A stretch of DNA of 64,000 nt from Ramicandelaber brevisporus (GCA_025201865.1 MU602684.1:6619-70618), one strand, 5' to 3'; numbered from the stretch's first letter, positions 1 through 10,371 are shown. The notes: a model not told the origin generated them from the sequence alone. Made by a program: numbers and translations.

Positions 1-3000
1 CCGGGGCAGGCAACTGACCAGAACACCATCATTGCCATGCTGTCGCATCGCATCGTGCAGCTGGAGAGCAAGCTGAACCGCCCCAAAACATCTCGTAAAA
101 GCGGAGGCGGCCGTGGCATCAATCATCAGCAGCAGCAGCAGCAGCCTGAAAAGAGTGGCGTTTACGAAATGCGCAATACAGCCGGCACGAAACGCCGTCT
201 ACTCGACTACACCAACAGAGATGAAGACAGCGATAATGATGTTATGAACATGGGCGACCACGACAGTGAAGACGAAGATGGTGATGACACTTCATGGGGT
301 GATCCACAGTTTAGTCGCACTACAGCCCGAACAGCACGTCGAAGTGCTGCTGACTCAATTGATGCTGCAGTGGAGGCCAACGAGATTGCAGAGCAAGCAG
401 CGCGGGATGCATATCATTTATCACCGGAATCAACAATTGATGATCGCATCGGCATGAACCGGAAACCATACCCAAGCTGTCCAATGCCACTTGGAAGCAG
501 TGTCCCTCGTAACATTGTGTATGATCCAGCAGACTTGCCGTCAAAGGACATCATCGACAAGCTGGTCAACACCTACTTTGATCGCACCATGGTGTACCGC
601 GCCTTTATCCACCCCGACACATTCAAGCGCCAGCTCGAGCACAAGGCTGTGGCTCCATCGTTCCTATACGCCATGATGGCCTGCTCCGTTCGTTTCATAC
701 CGTATGAGATGAATGTGCGTGGTATGGTTGAGCCCACTGCTGCGGACGAGTTCCTGATGCGCGCCAAGGCATTCCTGCCCCGCGTGGCTGAGAAACCACG
801 CCTTGAGGACATCCAAATGTACATGCTGCTGTCTCAAGAATTCATGATGCGGTGCGATGGTCAGGCTGCGTGGCTCTACAAGTCTCAGGGCTTGATGCTT
901 GCCCAAAACATGGCTCTCGATCGATTGGACGAGCGCTATGATGCTATCAAGGCCACGCTGTTGCCGGCTGAATGGACTCGCCTGGAGACGGCTCGTCGTA
1001 TCTGGTGGCACATGTTCCTGATTGAAACTGTGTCGTCAATGGGCCGCGGTCGTCGTCCTTCCCTCAACCCGGATGACTTTATGGTGAACTATCCATCCAG
1101 TGACGAGCTGTGGCTGATGGGCGGCCAAAATGCCTCTGGTGCTTCTCAAGTTGGTCCAGGTGGTGGTCCACATAACGCGCTGATGACATCCCAGCACTCT
1201 GCATCGTCGTACTTTGTGCAAGTGCTCTCTCTTCTCAACCGTGTCATTTCTCTCACCAACTGTAACAAGACGCTCAGTCGCGACCCTGTTGCTCTGCTCG
1301 AGTACAGCGAGCTGTACAACAAGTGCACACTGTGGTATCGGATGCTGCCCAATCACATGAAGATCTCGCCCGCCAACCTGCGTCTCAGCCACGTCAACCC
1401 ACTGGCATTTGCCAACATTGCTCTGACTCATGTCATGTACCACGCCACTCTGGTGTCGCTGTCTCGCTCCGAGATGTTCGAAATGGCTGACGATGTCATG
1501 AAGGCCACCATGGTTCAACGCGCTCGTGATGCCTCTTTGCAGATGACTGATTTGCTTCGCTCCATCTCACATGTTGAGCCACTGTTCTTCGAGCCATTCT
1601 TCTTCCTCTCTGTGTTCAAGTCTGCCTTCCCTCACATTGATGTGTTGGTGCATCGTGGCGATCCAGATGAGGTTGCATCTGCCGAAGAAGCCATTGCCAT
1701 CCACCGCAATATCATGGAACGCGGTGCGCGCAATCTGCCAATCAACAAGTTCTTTATCACTGACATTGACATTCTGACCAAAATGGCTCGCGAGTTCCTG
1801 GGCACACCTCAGGAATTCAAGCAAATCATCATGCTAACCAAGCGCCAGGGCATCACAATGGAAGAGGCCATTTCCAAGGTTCAGCGCGACAAGCGTGAGC
1901 AGCAGGAGACTAATCAGGCAATGGATGATGTGGTCATGATGTTCAACTCATCTTCATCAGGCCAGCAGTCGTTCTCTTCGCATTTGGCTGCATTCAACTT
2001 CAAGCCACCGACTAATGATATCGGTGGCTTCTCTGAATCCAGTTCATCCCCAGCTACTGCCGTATCATCATCCTTCATGAACAACATCAGCCGCGGTGGT
2101 AGTAACTCGCGCGATGGTTCAATCTCATCTCCGGCAACTACTTCATCTGGATGGACACCGCGCACTGAGAATGCCAATTCACCTGCAGTTGCAAACATGA
2201 CATCTATTCCTGAGCGCAGTGGTAGCAACAGCAGCATCAGCAGTGGCACTACAGCGGTGGGCAGTATCAATGGCAAAGAGAATGGAGTGGCCATCCCACC
2301 CTCCATACTGACTGGTGGTGCAATGTCTCCAGCTGCTATTGATTTGATTGAGAAGCTCGGTGCTGCAGTGCGTGATCAAGACTCGCGTCTTTCTCGCTCC
2401 TCTGCCGACACTGCTTCGATGGATCCAGCACAGCGCATGGCTGATATCTTTGCTCCACTTGCCAACAATAGTGATGCATTTACCTCAGTGTCTACCGCAG
2501 CAGCATCTGTGATTAATGACTTGAACCGCAACAAAGCCAACCAGCAACAGTGCGCCACGAATACACAGTCACCTCAACAGCGGGAACAGCAACAACAACA
2601 GAGCACTGAATTGAGCGCCAATGATCAGCGGAGTTGGATGCAGTTGCTTGGCCTGAAAGCGCAGCTTCAGCAGCAGCCGCAGCCTGCTCAGAAGCGGAAC
2701 TTGTCCAATCCAGGCAATCTCGAGTTACTGCGCACTGTGACTGGTGTGCCTGACTTGTCATACAGCGAGATGGCATCAATGTTCAGCACAATGATAGAAT
2801 CGGCACAAGGCAACCCGATGGCTCCAATGGACTTGCCTGCCTCCAATCCCGTGAATCCTGCTCTATCAGTTGGACTGGCATCATTGCTTAGCTCTGTCTC
2901 CACCGGTAACAATAATGGCGCACCACTTGGGCAGCTGAGTTTGAATGCTCTGCTATCGAGCATGGGCTCGCCAACTGAGGTTCAAGCTGTGTCACAGTCA

Positions 3001-3453
3001 AGTCATCCACAATCTGGCTCTGTTGCTTCCACCACGCCGCAGTCCAGTACGTCCACGTTCCCATCTCACGGATTCCCGTCAGCCGCCAGCATGAACTCGC
3101 TTCCTACTCGAGGCTCATCGACATCTGGCAGCAACAATTCAGTGGACTTGTTTGGCGATCTCCTGTCTCAAGCACTGTCAACTCCAGCTGGTGGTTTGTC
3201 GCAGCAGCAGCAGCCGTTACTTCCATTTAACCCAGCTGCCGTGCCTGTCAACCAGGTTGAATCGATTAACACTCTGCTCTCAAAATATGCCAATCCAGCA
3301 CTAGCAAACGGTTCGACCAGCCAGCTCTCTTCTACTGCAACTGCAACTGCAACTGCAACTGCAACTACCACTTCACAAACACCGACTGCTGGAAATGTTG
3401 CTACCGATCCATTCCTGGCTGATTTCATTTCTTCGCTCATCAATTCGTCCTAA
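1..3453 (+). CDS. Fungal-specific transcription factor, 5' end outside the window
   Basis: This is a predicted nuclear DNA-binding regulator. The frame is open from base 1 (in frame with the ATG at 37), and the residues around that ATG (NTIIAMLSHRIVQLESKL) look like the coiled-coil linker that normally follows a Zn(II)2Cys6 cluster. The true start and the zinc cluster therefore probably lie left of the window. Counting from the ATG, residues about 165-360 match the fungal-specific transcription factor domain, including the ARRIWWHMFLIE and GRRPSLNPDD segments. The C-terminal half is low-complexity S/T/Q-rich sequence, typical of an activation region, with an alternating Thr-Ala run near the end. 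The target genes cannot be told from the sequence. The gene converges on the lipase gene that ends at 3716. Confidence 0.85.
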   Translation, partial: PGQATDQNTIIAMLSHRIVQLESKLNRPKTSRKSGGGRGINHQQQQQQPEKSGVYEMRNTAGTKRRLLDYTNRDEDSDNDVMNMGDHDSEDEDGDDTSWGDPQFSRTTARTARRSAADSIDAAVEANEIAEQAARDAYHLSPESTIDDRIGMNRKPYPSCPMPLGSSVPRNIVYDPADLPSKDIIDKLVNTYFDRTMVYRAFIHPDTFKRQLEHKAVAPSFLYAMMACSVRFIPYEMNVRGMVEPTAADEFLMRAKAFLPRVAEKPRLEDIQMYMLLSQEFMMRCDGQAAWLYKSQGLMLAQNMALDRLDERYDAIKATLLPAEWTRLETARRIWWHMFLIETVSSMGRGRRPSLNPDDFMVNYPSSDELWLMGGQNASGASQVGPGGGPHNALMTSQHSASSYFVQVLSLLNRVISLTNCNKTLSRDPVALLEYSELYNKCTLWYRMLPNHMKISPANLRLSHVNPLAFANIALTHVMYHATLVSLSRSEMFEMADDVMKATMVQRARDASLQMTDLLRSISHVEPLFFEPFFFLSVFKSAFPHIDVLVHRGDPDEVASAEEAIAIHRNIMERGARNLPINKFFITDIDILTKMAREFLGTPQEFKQIIMLTKRQGITMEEAISKVQRDKREQQETNQAMDDVVMMFNSSSSGQQSFSSHLAAFNFKPPTNDIGGFSESSSSPATAVSSSFMNNISRGGSNSRDGSISSPATTSSGWTPRTENANSPAVANMTSIPERSGSNSSISSGTTAVGSINGKENGVAIPPSILTGGAMSPAAIDLIEKLGAAVRDQDSRLSRSSADTASMDPAQRMADIFAPLANNSDAFTSVSTAAASVINDLNRNKANQQQCATNTQSPQQREQQQQQSTELSANDQRSWMQLLGLKAQLQQQPQPAQKRNLSNPGNLELLRTVTGVPDLSYSEMASMFSTMIESAQGNPMAPMDLPASNPVNPALSVGLASLLSSVSTGNNNGAPLGQLSLNALLSSMGSPTEVQAVSQSSHPQSGSVASTTPQSSTSTFPSHGFPSAASMNSLPTRGSSTSGSNNSVDLFGDLLSQALSTPAGGLSQQQQPLLPFNPAAVPVNQVESINTLLSKYANPALANGSTSQLSSTATATATATATTTSQTPTAGNVATDPFLADFISSLINSS
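3336..3370 (+). repeat. (CTGCAA)n hexanucleotide microsatellite in coding sequence
   Basis: About five tandem copies of a CTGCAA-type unit encode an alternating Thr-Ala run near the C-terminus of the transcription factor. The unit length is a multiple of three, so copy-number change would keep the frame. Confidence 0.8.
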
Positions 3454-3715
3454 CTCTTTTATTTCTGTCGTTTCTATCCGTTGTTCCCCCTCTTTCCTTT
3501 TCATATATCAATATCGTTTTTAATTAGTATCCAACGTCTTTTATAGTTTTTTTTTGCAGTTTTTATCTAATTTTTAACTCATCCCCTTACAGTCTCAAAG
3601 TATACTACGTTAGTTATACTTTAATTCAGTTGATTAGCATGATATAACATTGTTGAAGAAGGGAGAAGAATAGGGGGGAGAAGAAGAGTAAGAATAAGAG
3701 GCGTAGATAAGGAGT

Positions 3716-5236
3716 TTAAGATGGAGTTCTTGTGCCAATATGAGCCTCATAAAACTCGTGAATCAAATGGCCCATCAGCCAGAACCGTGGACAATCGTCG
3801 TGAGTGGCATGTTGAAGTGACATGAACCACACCTTGCCTCGCTTCAATAAGATGCCCTCGTCTGCAAACGACACCGTCTCTGTTGGCAAGCCTGATAACC
3901 GTGGAGTGTTTGCACCGCCACTGTACGATGACGCTGCCGAAAGAATGGGAGTGGATTGCGTTCGAGATAGTTGCGGAGGAGGCGTACGAGTACCAGATCT
4001 GGATTTGCTCGATCGTGGTCTTGATCGCTGCTGATGATGCTCACCCGAATGATTGTTATTCACAGACAAGTTTGATAGCTTTGATAGCGATGAATTCAGC
4101 CCGCTTAGCAGCGTCGCCGACTGAGAAGCTCCAGCCGCAGCGGCCGCAGTTGTAAACAATACCTCTGAATGAGTGATCGGAATGACGCCGTCTTTCTTGC
4201 CGTGCACAATCAATACTGGAGCTGTAACCCTCGAAATATGTATCCTTGACTCAAATCGATGAATTAGTCGAGCCCGAGCGTACTGTTCGAGCGGTGGGAG
4301 CAGTGTCAACGGCAGTAACAGTGGGAATCTGCGGAATGTGCAAATCAAATCTGAGATGGCTGCGTATGGCGCTTCCAATACCACAGCTGCCGGCTGTTCA
4401 CTTATAAACGACCGAATTGCATTCTTCGAATTCTCTTGAGCACCGCTGCTGTTGATGATTTTCTCAAACAATTCCACATCATTCAAAGTCCGTGTCATTT
4501 TCACTGCAACTCCAGATCCCAAACTGTGTCCTTGGACAATGATGCGATGCGCGGGCAAGAATTGTCGCAGATATTTCCAGCCTGCCAGTGCATCAAGAAT
4601 CAAACCATCCTCATAAGGAGAGCCGTCAGAGTCTGCGAAACCGCGATAATCAAGTACGAGAATGTGGGCACTTGGCAAGTGTTTCTGGATAGCGTGGTAC
4701 ATGTTGAGACGAGAGGATTTGCCGCGATTGCCAAATTGACCGTGAAGATAAAGAACCGCCACATCTGCACGACGCAGCGCATCTTCAAACAATCGATCTT
4801 TACTACTAGAATTATTACTGGTATTGCTACGAGTATTACTACTATTATTATTGCCATTACTATTGCCACTGACATCGCTGCAGTTGCTGGTAATTGTTGA
4901 TGTGATTACTGCTGCAGAATCATCTCGGTCCACACTGCCGACACTGCCGACACTACCGCCGCTCGAATATCCATCATGCTGCTGTCCCAATGGACAATTG
5001 CTCGGCAATAAGTGCCATGCACCCAAACTGATATCGTCTGCTGTAGTCAGCCGCAGACTCCGGCTCCGCGCACGTTCCAGGCCAAACTGCTCCGGCTGTT
5101 TGAGATCTCGGAACTCGATAAACTCAAATGTGTGCAGGAAGATGATGACCTTCTGCAGCCAGGGAATGTGGAGAAAGGCAAGCACCACCGCAGCGTAGCC
5201 GATGAGAACGTAGGCCAGGCTTTGTGCAAGCGTCAT
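3716..5236 (-). CDS. ABHD12-like alpha/beta hydrolase (membrane serine hydrolase)
   Basis: This 506-residue protein is a likely membrane-bound monoacylglycerol or lysophospholipid lipase of the ABHD12 group. It starts with a hydrophobic anchor (LAYVLIGYAAVVLAFLHI). The oxyanion-side motif LYLHGQFGNRG, the segment DYRGFADSDG, and the nucleophile elbow GHSLGSG (Ser about 238) are all visible. The acid Asp is in LIVHGKKDGVIP and the base His in HATHDDC near the C-terminus. Asn/Ser-rich inserts interrupt the fold before the HGQFG motif and before the terminal helix. The frame stays open another 135 codons upstream, but that part is lysine/leucine-rich without homology and overlaps the next gene's 3' end, so I start at the ATG at 5236. 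The exact lipid substrate is inference. Confidence 0.82.
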   Translation of the reverse strand: MTLAQSLAYVLIGYAAVVLAFLHIPWLQKVIIFLHTFEFIEFRDLKQPEQFGLERARSRSLRLTTADDISLGAWHLLPSNCPLGQQHDGYSSGGSVGSVGSVDRDDSAAVITSTITSNCSDVSGNSNGNNNSSNTRSNTSNNSSSKDRLFEDALRRADVAVLYLHGQFGNRGKSSRLNMYHAIQKHLPSAHILVLDYRGFADSDGSPYEDGLILDALAGWKYLRQFLPAHRIIVQGHSLGSGVAVKMTRTLNDVELFEKIINSSGAQENSKNAIRSFISEQPAAVVLEAPYAAISDLICTFRRFPLLLPLTLLPPLEQYARARLIHRFESRIHISRVTAPVLIVHGKKDGVIPITHSEVLFTTAAAAAGASQSATLLSGLNSSLSKLSNLSVNNNHSGEHHQQRSRPRSSKSRSGTRTPPPQLSRTQSTPILSAASSYSGGANTPRLSGLPTETVSFADEGILLKRGKVWFMSLQHATHDDCPRFWLMGHLIHEFYEAHIGTRTPS

Positions 5237-5540
5237 CTCGGGGTTTTTTCTTCTTTTTTTTTGTCTGTTGCAAAGTGCTGCCGAATCTGGGCAGAGAATG
5301 GTTTCTCCTGTAGACAAAAGATTTTCACACTCAAGCCATTCTTGCTTTTTGTGTGTGTGTATGCAAGTTGTTCTCCGCTTCAGTGTTAAAGTGTGCATCA
5401 AAGGCATCAAAGGCATCACCATGTCAATAAATAAGTGACATAGAAAAAGAACGTTACTAGAAAGAAGATTATTTATTAGAATATTAAAGAGATGGTATCT
5501 GGCAGTTGGTGGATGATAATTCCATCTTGGTGTTTCTGAG
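5237..5540. other. Intergenic region between two minus-strand genes
   Basis: This 304-base stretch should hold the promoter of the lipase gene and the 3' end of the pseudo-protease gene. It contains a poly-T run and a short GT repeat near 5350. I see no other gene. Confidence 0.5.
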
Positions 5541-7169
5541 TCAACGCTTTTTTTCTCCATCAAAAGTAACAACCGTGGCAGTTTCCGAGGGAGCAGTAGC
5601 TGCAGTGGCTGTGCCCTCAGTAGTAGTGGTGGATGCAGCACTGGTTGCTGTCAAGAATTCTCTTGGCCAAGTGTATCCATACGTCGTAGAGTCGCTCAAA
5701 AACGTTAGTCCATCAGCTGGTTCATAATGCGAACGATGATCATCGTTTGAGAATCGACCAAGTTGAGTGCCCATCGACTGCATTTCGTGTGGAACGAGTG
5801 GTGCGGAAATGGCGTAATACCGACCAGTCGCTGGGTCAAGCTGAGCTGCGTAAATCTGCCCCGTGGTTGGGTCAACTGCAGTTGTAACTGAGCCCGGCAA
5901 TGTGCCACCTGAGGTCACACTAGTACTCATTGCGTCAACTGGGGCAATAACAGGCTGCATTTCGTAAAAATGCTGCATTTGCATCTGCACAACAGCATCG
6001 GTGGCCTCTGCCAATGCTGCAGTGGCAAACTGAGTCTCTGCCTGCTTAACAGCCACCTCCGTCTTAAACTTGCGCGATTGTCTACGTAGATAATAAACAA
6101 GCCCAGTAATCACCAGCACCAACACCGCTCCACCAACCGACACTCCAATAATCAACCCCTTGTTCGGTCCACTACTCTCATCTGCCGACAGACTAATGAA
6201 CGCAGCCTCAGGCGGCGTGGCTTCAACTCCTTTATCCTGAACTCCAGGTAGCGATCCAACTGGTGCAATAAACTGGCTCTTATCCATCTTTGTAGCAACA
6301 GCAATTCGATTTACGTTATACTTCGCACTCGTGAAGAACTCCCATGTGTTTGTAGCAGCACAATCAGCATCAGTCTCGTTTTTCGCCCGCGTTGTAAATA
6401 TCCCACCCAGTGTGTACTCAGAGTTCTCCTTGAATAGCAACAATGAACCATCATCAAAGTCGCAGCCAGTTGTAGTCCCCTTGGGGTTTCGCGTACAAAT
6501 CAGCGCACCACTATTACGATTAGTGTATACTATTTTTCTGTAATCTGCAATGTTTTTGCACTCTTGTTCGCTTTCAATGATTACATTGCCATAGTTGAGT
6601 ACTGTAGGCAGAGGACCACCCTTCTTTGCCGAGCCAAATCCAGCCAGCACAGCAGTTGTATTCAGATAGATGGGAGTCTGAGTGATCTTGATCGGCTTTA
6701 CTCTATTCATGTCAAACTCTTTATCAACCTGCAGCACAATCAGATTCGTTTCTGTAGCCATTGTAATAAACTGAATGAAATACACCGTCTTGACGCCTCT
6801 GCCTTTACCATCGCCACCAGTAATGGAAGCGTCGCCTGCATATACTTGGATCTTGTAGTAGTCGCTTGGCTTCTTGAGGATGTTGGCAAGACACTGGCTG
6901 GATGTTAGCACCCAAGTGCTGCCGATAACAGCGCCAGCGCATCTACGCGGCCCTTGTGAACCATCACTGCTGGCTTGGATGTCGATAAATGTCACAAAAG
7001 AAAAGTCTTTTGGATCAGCAGGTGATCCATTGGCAATTCGCGGTGTAGAATGGAAGCTGACGCTGCTGTCGTTAAATGGAGATGCACGTACGCTGTGATC
7101 AAGGATAGCAGAGGTTAAAATCACAGCAACGAGTAGTTTAAGGATGCTCAGTGGAGTATAGAAGTGCAT
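5541..7169 (-). CDS. Membrane-anchored trypsin-fold pseudo-protease (S1 family homologue)
   Basis: This 542-residue protein has a signal peptide (about residues 1-30), an S1 trypsin-like domain beginning at PRIANGSPADPKDFSF, a single transmembrane segment (about 337-361, GLIIGVSVGGAVLVLVITGL), a basic stop-transfer patch and a cytoplasmic tail of about 180 residues. The trypsin landmarks are present but the catalytic triad is lost. The usual TAAHC box reads TSSQC (His to Gln, residue about 92), the Asp position reads TNLIVL (Asn), and the GDSGGP box reads FDDGSL (Ser to Asp, about 240). It should therefore be a non-catalytic surface protein, perhaps a binding protein or receptor. The next gene on the same strand is a close paralogue. 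The start is the ATG before the signal peptide; the longer upstream frame has no ATG that fits. Confidence 0.82.
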   Translation of the reverse strand: MHFYTPLSILKLLVAVILTSAILDHSVRASPFNDSSVSFHSTPRIANGSPADPKDFSFVTFIDIQASSDGSQGPRRCAGAVIGSTWVLTSSQCLANILKKPSDYYKIQVYAGDASITGGDGKGRGVKTVYFIQFITMATETNLIVLQVDKEFDMNRVKPIKITQTPIYLNTTAVLAGFGSAKKGGPLPTVLNYGNVIIESEQECKNIADYRKIVYTNRNSGALICTRNPKGTTTGCDFDDGSLLLFKENSEYTLGGIFTTRAKNETDADCAATNTWEFFTSAKYNVNRIAVATKMDKSQFIAPVGSLPGVQDKGVEATPPEAAFISLSADESSGPNKGLIIGVSVGGAVLVLVITGLVYYLRRQSRKFKTEVAVKQAETQFATAALAEATDAVVQMQMQHFYEMQPVIAPVDAMSTSVTSGGTLPGSVTTAVDPTTGQIYAAQLDPATGRYYAISAPLVPHEMQSMGTQLGRFSNDDHRSHYEPADGLTFLSDSTTYGYTWPREFLTATSAASTTTTEGTATAATAPSETATVVTFDGEKKR

Positions 7170-7640
7170 ATCTGTGATCAACGCTGTTATGCCTGTGTTT
7201 GTGTTTGTGTATGTGCAAAAGGGTGTGCGGTGAGAATAAAAACTGAAAGGTTGACGAATATCCTGTCCCTCAACGGTGCGACACAAGACTGCGTGCACAT
7301 GCAAAGTGGCTTGTGAAAGGTGTGTGTATGTGGTCCTATTCATTTGTGAAGCCTCATTCCTCAACAGCTGTGATGTATGAATGTGAGGGATTTGGAGGCT
7401 TTTTCAGCGGCCCTGAATCGCGATGCAGTTTGATTCGCCAAGGAGACAACTTCGTATTGTTGATGTTAGTGATATCACTACCACGACAGAAATATGGAAT
7501 CATGGGGGGAGATCTGGTTAAAAGAACAAAGGGCATTGAAGAGATGGTTTGAAACGTAGCATTCTTTTTGTTAATGTAAAAAAAAGAGGAAGAGTATTGA
7601 GAAAGTAAGAGGAAAAGGGAATTGGATTTGTTGCTTTATT
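7170..7640. other. Intergenic region between the tandem pseudo-protease genes
   Basis: This 471-base region should hold the promoter of the downstream paralogue and the 3' end of the upstream one. It has GT-rich stretches near 7195-7235 and 7318-7330. No convincing additional gene was found. Confidence 0.5.
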
Positions 7641-9594
7641 TTACCGACCGGCGGGTTTGGAGTTGTTGTTCCAGGTTGGCGATGGCGGTTCAGAGTGATT
7701 ATCGTCGTCATCCCACGTAGCAGCGGCCGCGGCTGCAGCTGCAGTCGTAACAGGCGCAAGTGCAGTTCGAGATGTGGCCGCCGGGGCTGGCACCGCGATG
7801 GGAGCAGTTTGCGGAGATGCGATGGCTGTAGTAACGGCAGCAGCTTGGGTGACTGCAGTAACAGGAGGCACGGCGCCAGTCGTGGTAAAGGTTGATGGCC
7901 AAGCATAGTTATACGCATTGGGTTCACCAGCAAACGGAATCACGGATGGAGAGTCGTAGACCGACGGATCGCCGCCATCGGCAGATGGACGACCATACTG
8001 CGACGTGCCAGAGTTCGGGTCGTAGAATGAGAGAGCAGTTGGCATTGTACCGGGGACGGTGACGGCGGCGGAAGACACGGCGTAGTACTGGCCAGTGACT
8101 GGATCAAGCTGGGCAGCGTACACTTGGCCGGTGGTCGGGTCGACGGCAGTGGCAGCAGAAATCGCACCGCCACTGGTGGCATTGGTGCCCATGATGTCAG
8201 CTGGAGCAATGACTGGCTGAGCGCCGTACATGTACTGCATCTGAAGAGCATTGTTGGCGTTGTAAGCAGCGACGGTGGCCTCGGTAAGGGCAGCGGCCGT
8301 GTACTGGTTCTCAGCCTCCTTGATGGCGACCTCGTCCTTGAGCTTCTTGGTCGATCTGCGCTGGTAGTAAATAAGACCGCCAATGACGGCCAGCAGCACG
8401 ACGCCACCAACTGACACACCAACGATCAGGCCGATGTTGGGACCGCCACCACCGCCTCCTTCACCCTTGTTGAACCCAGAATTGTTTGTTGGCTTCGCAT
8501 CTGATCCAGCATCCGAGTTAGTACCGAGCGGGCTGCCAGATGGTGCTTTGATGGCGTCCTTGCCCAGCTTAGTCGCCTCCCCGATGCTGTTGAGATAGTA
8601 CTTGGTGTTTGTGAAGATTTCCCAGGTATCCGTGTCACCGCACTCGGCGCTTGGGTCTCTCTTCAGCCGCTGTGTAAACAAGCCGCCGAGCGTGTATCCA
8701 GAGTCTTCCTTGAACAGCAATAGCGAGCCATCATCGTTGTCGCAGCCACTGACTGAGCCCTTTGGACTCTTGGAACAAATGAATCCACCGCTGTTACGGT
8801 TCGTGTAGGGGATGCTCTTGGACTGGGCAAATTGTGAACAAGTTTCTTCGCCCTCAATCACCAATGGACCAGCATTCAGAATCTTCGCCATATCACCGCC
8901 CTTCTTTGTCGCACCGAATCCAGCCAGCGTCGCATTTGCATTCTGATAGATGGGAGTCTGAGTGATTATACTGTGTACAAGTTTCTTCGCCCTCAATCAC
9001 CAATGGACCAGCATTCAGAATCTTCGCCATATCACCGCCCTTCTTTGTCGCACCGAATCCAGCCAGCGTCGCATTTGCATTCTGATAGATGGGAGTCTGA
9101 GTGATTTTGATTGGCTTCACTTTAGTGGAGTCAAAATCGTTATCCGCCTGCAAGATGACAATATCGTTCTCATGGGTCGTGGCGTTGTACGGGAGGAAGT
9201 AGGCTGCCAACAGCCCTCTAGGTGCGCTGCCACCACCATCAAGTGCGGCATCGCCCGCGTAAATCTTCACCTTGTTGTACTCAGACTCTTTGCCGGGAAT
9301 GGTGCCAAGGCACTGGGACGATGTCAGAACCCAGACGTTGCCAATCACAGCGCCGGTGCACTTGCGGGCACCTTGCTTACCGTCCGAGGTCGGCTTGATG
9401 TCGATGTAGGCGGCAAACGAAAAGTCTTTTTGGTTAGCTGGCGTACCGTTGGCAATCCGTGGAGTAATCGCTCTGTGGACATTGAAGAGATTGCTACCGC
9501 TGGCGTCAGGAGAGGCTGGGGCTGATGCTGACACCACTCCAGCGACTGCGGCAGCAAATACTGGGAGATACCCCACCGTTGACTGAAGCCGCAT
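7641..9594 (-). pseudogene. Second membrane-anchored trypsin-fold pseudo-protease, frame broken by a tandem duplication
   Basis: This is a tandem paralogue of the gene at 5541-7169. It has a signal peptide from the ATG at 9594 (MRLQSTVGYLPVFAAA), a trypsin-like domain from PRIANGTPANQKDFSF, a transmembrane segment (GLIVGVSVGGVVLLAVIGGL) and a long Ala/Thr/Pro-rich tail. The triad is again defective: TSSQC in place of TAAHC (Gln about 94) and NDDGSL in place of GDSGGP, although the Asp context (ENDIVIL) is kept. The coding sequence is split between two frames. The 5' frame reads from 9594 into stop codons near 8893, and the 3' frame covers 8996-7641. The cause is a 139-base direct duplication at about 8833-9106, a length not divisible by three. 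No GT-AG intron that would remove exactly one copy exists. It may be a real disablement or an assembly error. Confidence 0.75.
8833..9106. repeat. Tandem direct duplication, period 139 bp, inside a coding sequence
   Basis: Positions 8833-8967 recur at 8972-9106 with one mismatch (8837 versus 8976), separated by 4 bases. The period of 139 shifts the reading frame of the host gene. The near-identity points to a very recent event or to an assembly artefact. Confidence 0.93.
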
Positions 9595-10371
9595 ACTCAC
9601 AAGTCTGTCGCACTTGTCGCACTTCTCACAGTTGTCGCTGCTACTGTTGCTGTCGCTGCTGCTGTTGTTTCTTGCACAAGAGGGTTTGTCGGAACTGTTG
9701 CCGAGCAGGAGACAGGGGTATGAACGCACGCGAGCAAGTTGGGTGTGTATCAAACAAGGACAAGGGTTGCGTTGCAGAGCGCTCGTGTATTGCTAGTTGA
9801 AGAAAGGAAAGGAAAGGAAAGGAAAGGAAAAGAAGAAAAAAAAAGGAAGAAAAAGGGAAGAAGAGAGAACCTGCACCTGTTTGTGTGCCTTGTTGTGCGT
9901 GTGTGTGTTTTATTTCTTGCTATGTTGGCTTGCGAGAGGACAGATACAGAACAAAGCGCAGAGCGGTAGAGTGACGCAAAGCAAAAGGACTTCGGGAGTG
10001 AGTGGGTGCGAGTGCGGGTGCGTGGGGGGAGAGGCTTACCCAAAGGCACAAAACTCCAATCAGCATCTTTCAGGAACCGAACCACAGTGTCGGAGTTTTA
10101 TTTTTTTTTACCATTGTACGAGTGAAAAAACAATAACAAGGAAATACACATTACCAACGTCATGGCGTGGAACCATTAAATCCAGATTAGTAAGCTTTAA
10201 GTAATGTTTACGCAGCCTGTGTCGACTAGCTCCCCTGAGTCTTTTCTTCCTCACTGCCGATGCGTTTGGACCGGTTAGACAGCCCCGTGAATGCCCGCAC
10301 CTCGACTAAATCATCCTAGTCCTAGTTTTTCACCTGTGTTTTAACCGTTAATCCGTTCAAAAAAGTAATGT
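9595..10371. other. Intergenic region with a GGAAA microsatellite and a 17-bp direct repeat
   Basis: This 777-base region should hold the promoter of the broken pseudo-protease gene and the 3' end of ERG27. It includes a GGAAA pentamer run at about 9801-9832 and one arm (10199-10215) of a 17-base direct repeat whose other arm covers the ERG27 stop codon. I found no supportable gene. Confidence 0.5.
9801..9832. repeat. (GGAAA)n pentanucleotide microsatellite
   Basis: About six tandem copies of GGAAA lie upstream of the second pseudo-protease gene, followed by a purine-only tract to about 9868. Confidence 0.85.

Noticed and set aside
8893-8996. A spliced intron rescuing the second pseudo-protease frame
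   Set aside because: No AG/GT combination within the duplicated copies removes exactly 139 bases, and the other GT-AG choices I tested either give the wrong phase or delete conserved residues.
9750-10204. Lys/Arg/Glu-rich frames around the GGAAA repeat
   Set aside because: Both strands give only low-complexity translation of a purine tract.
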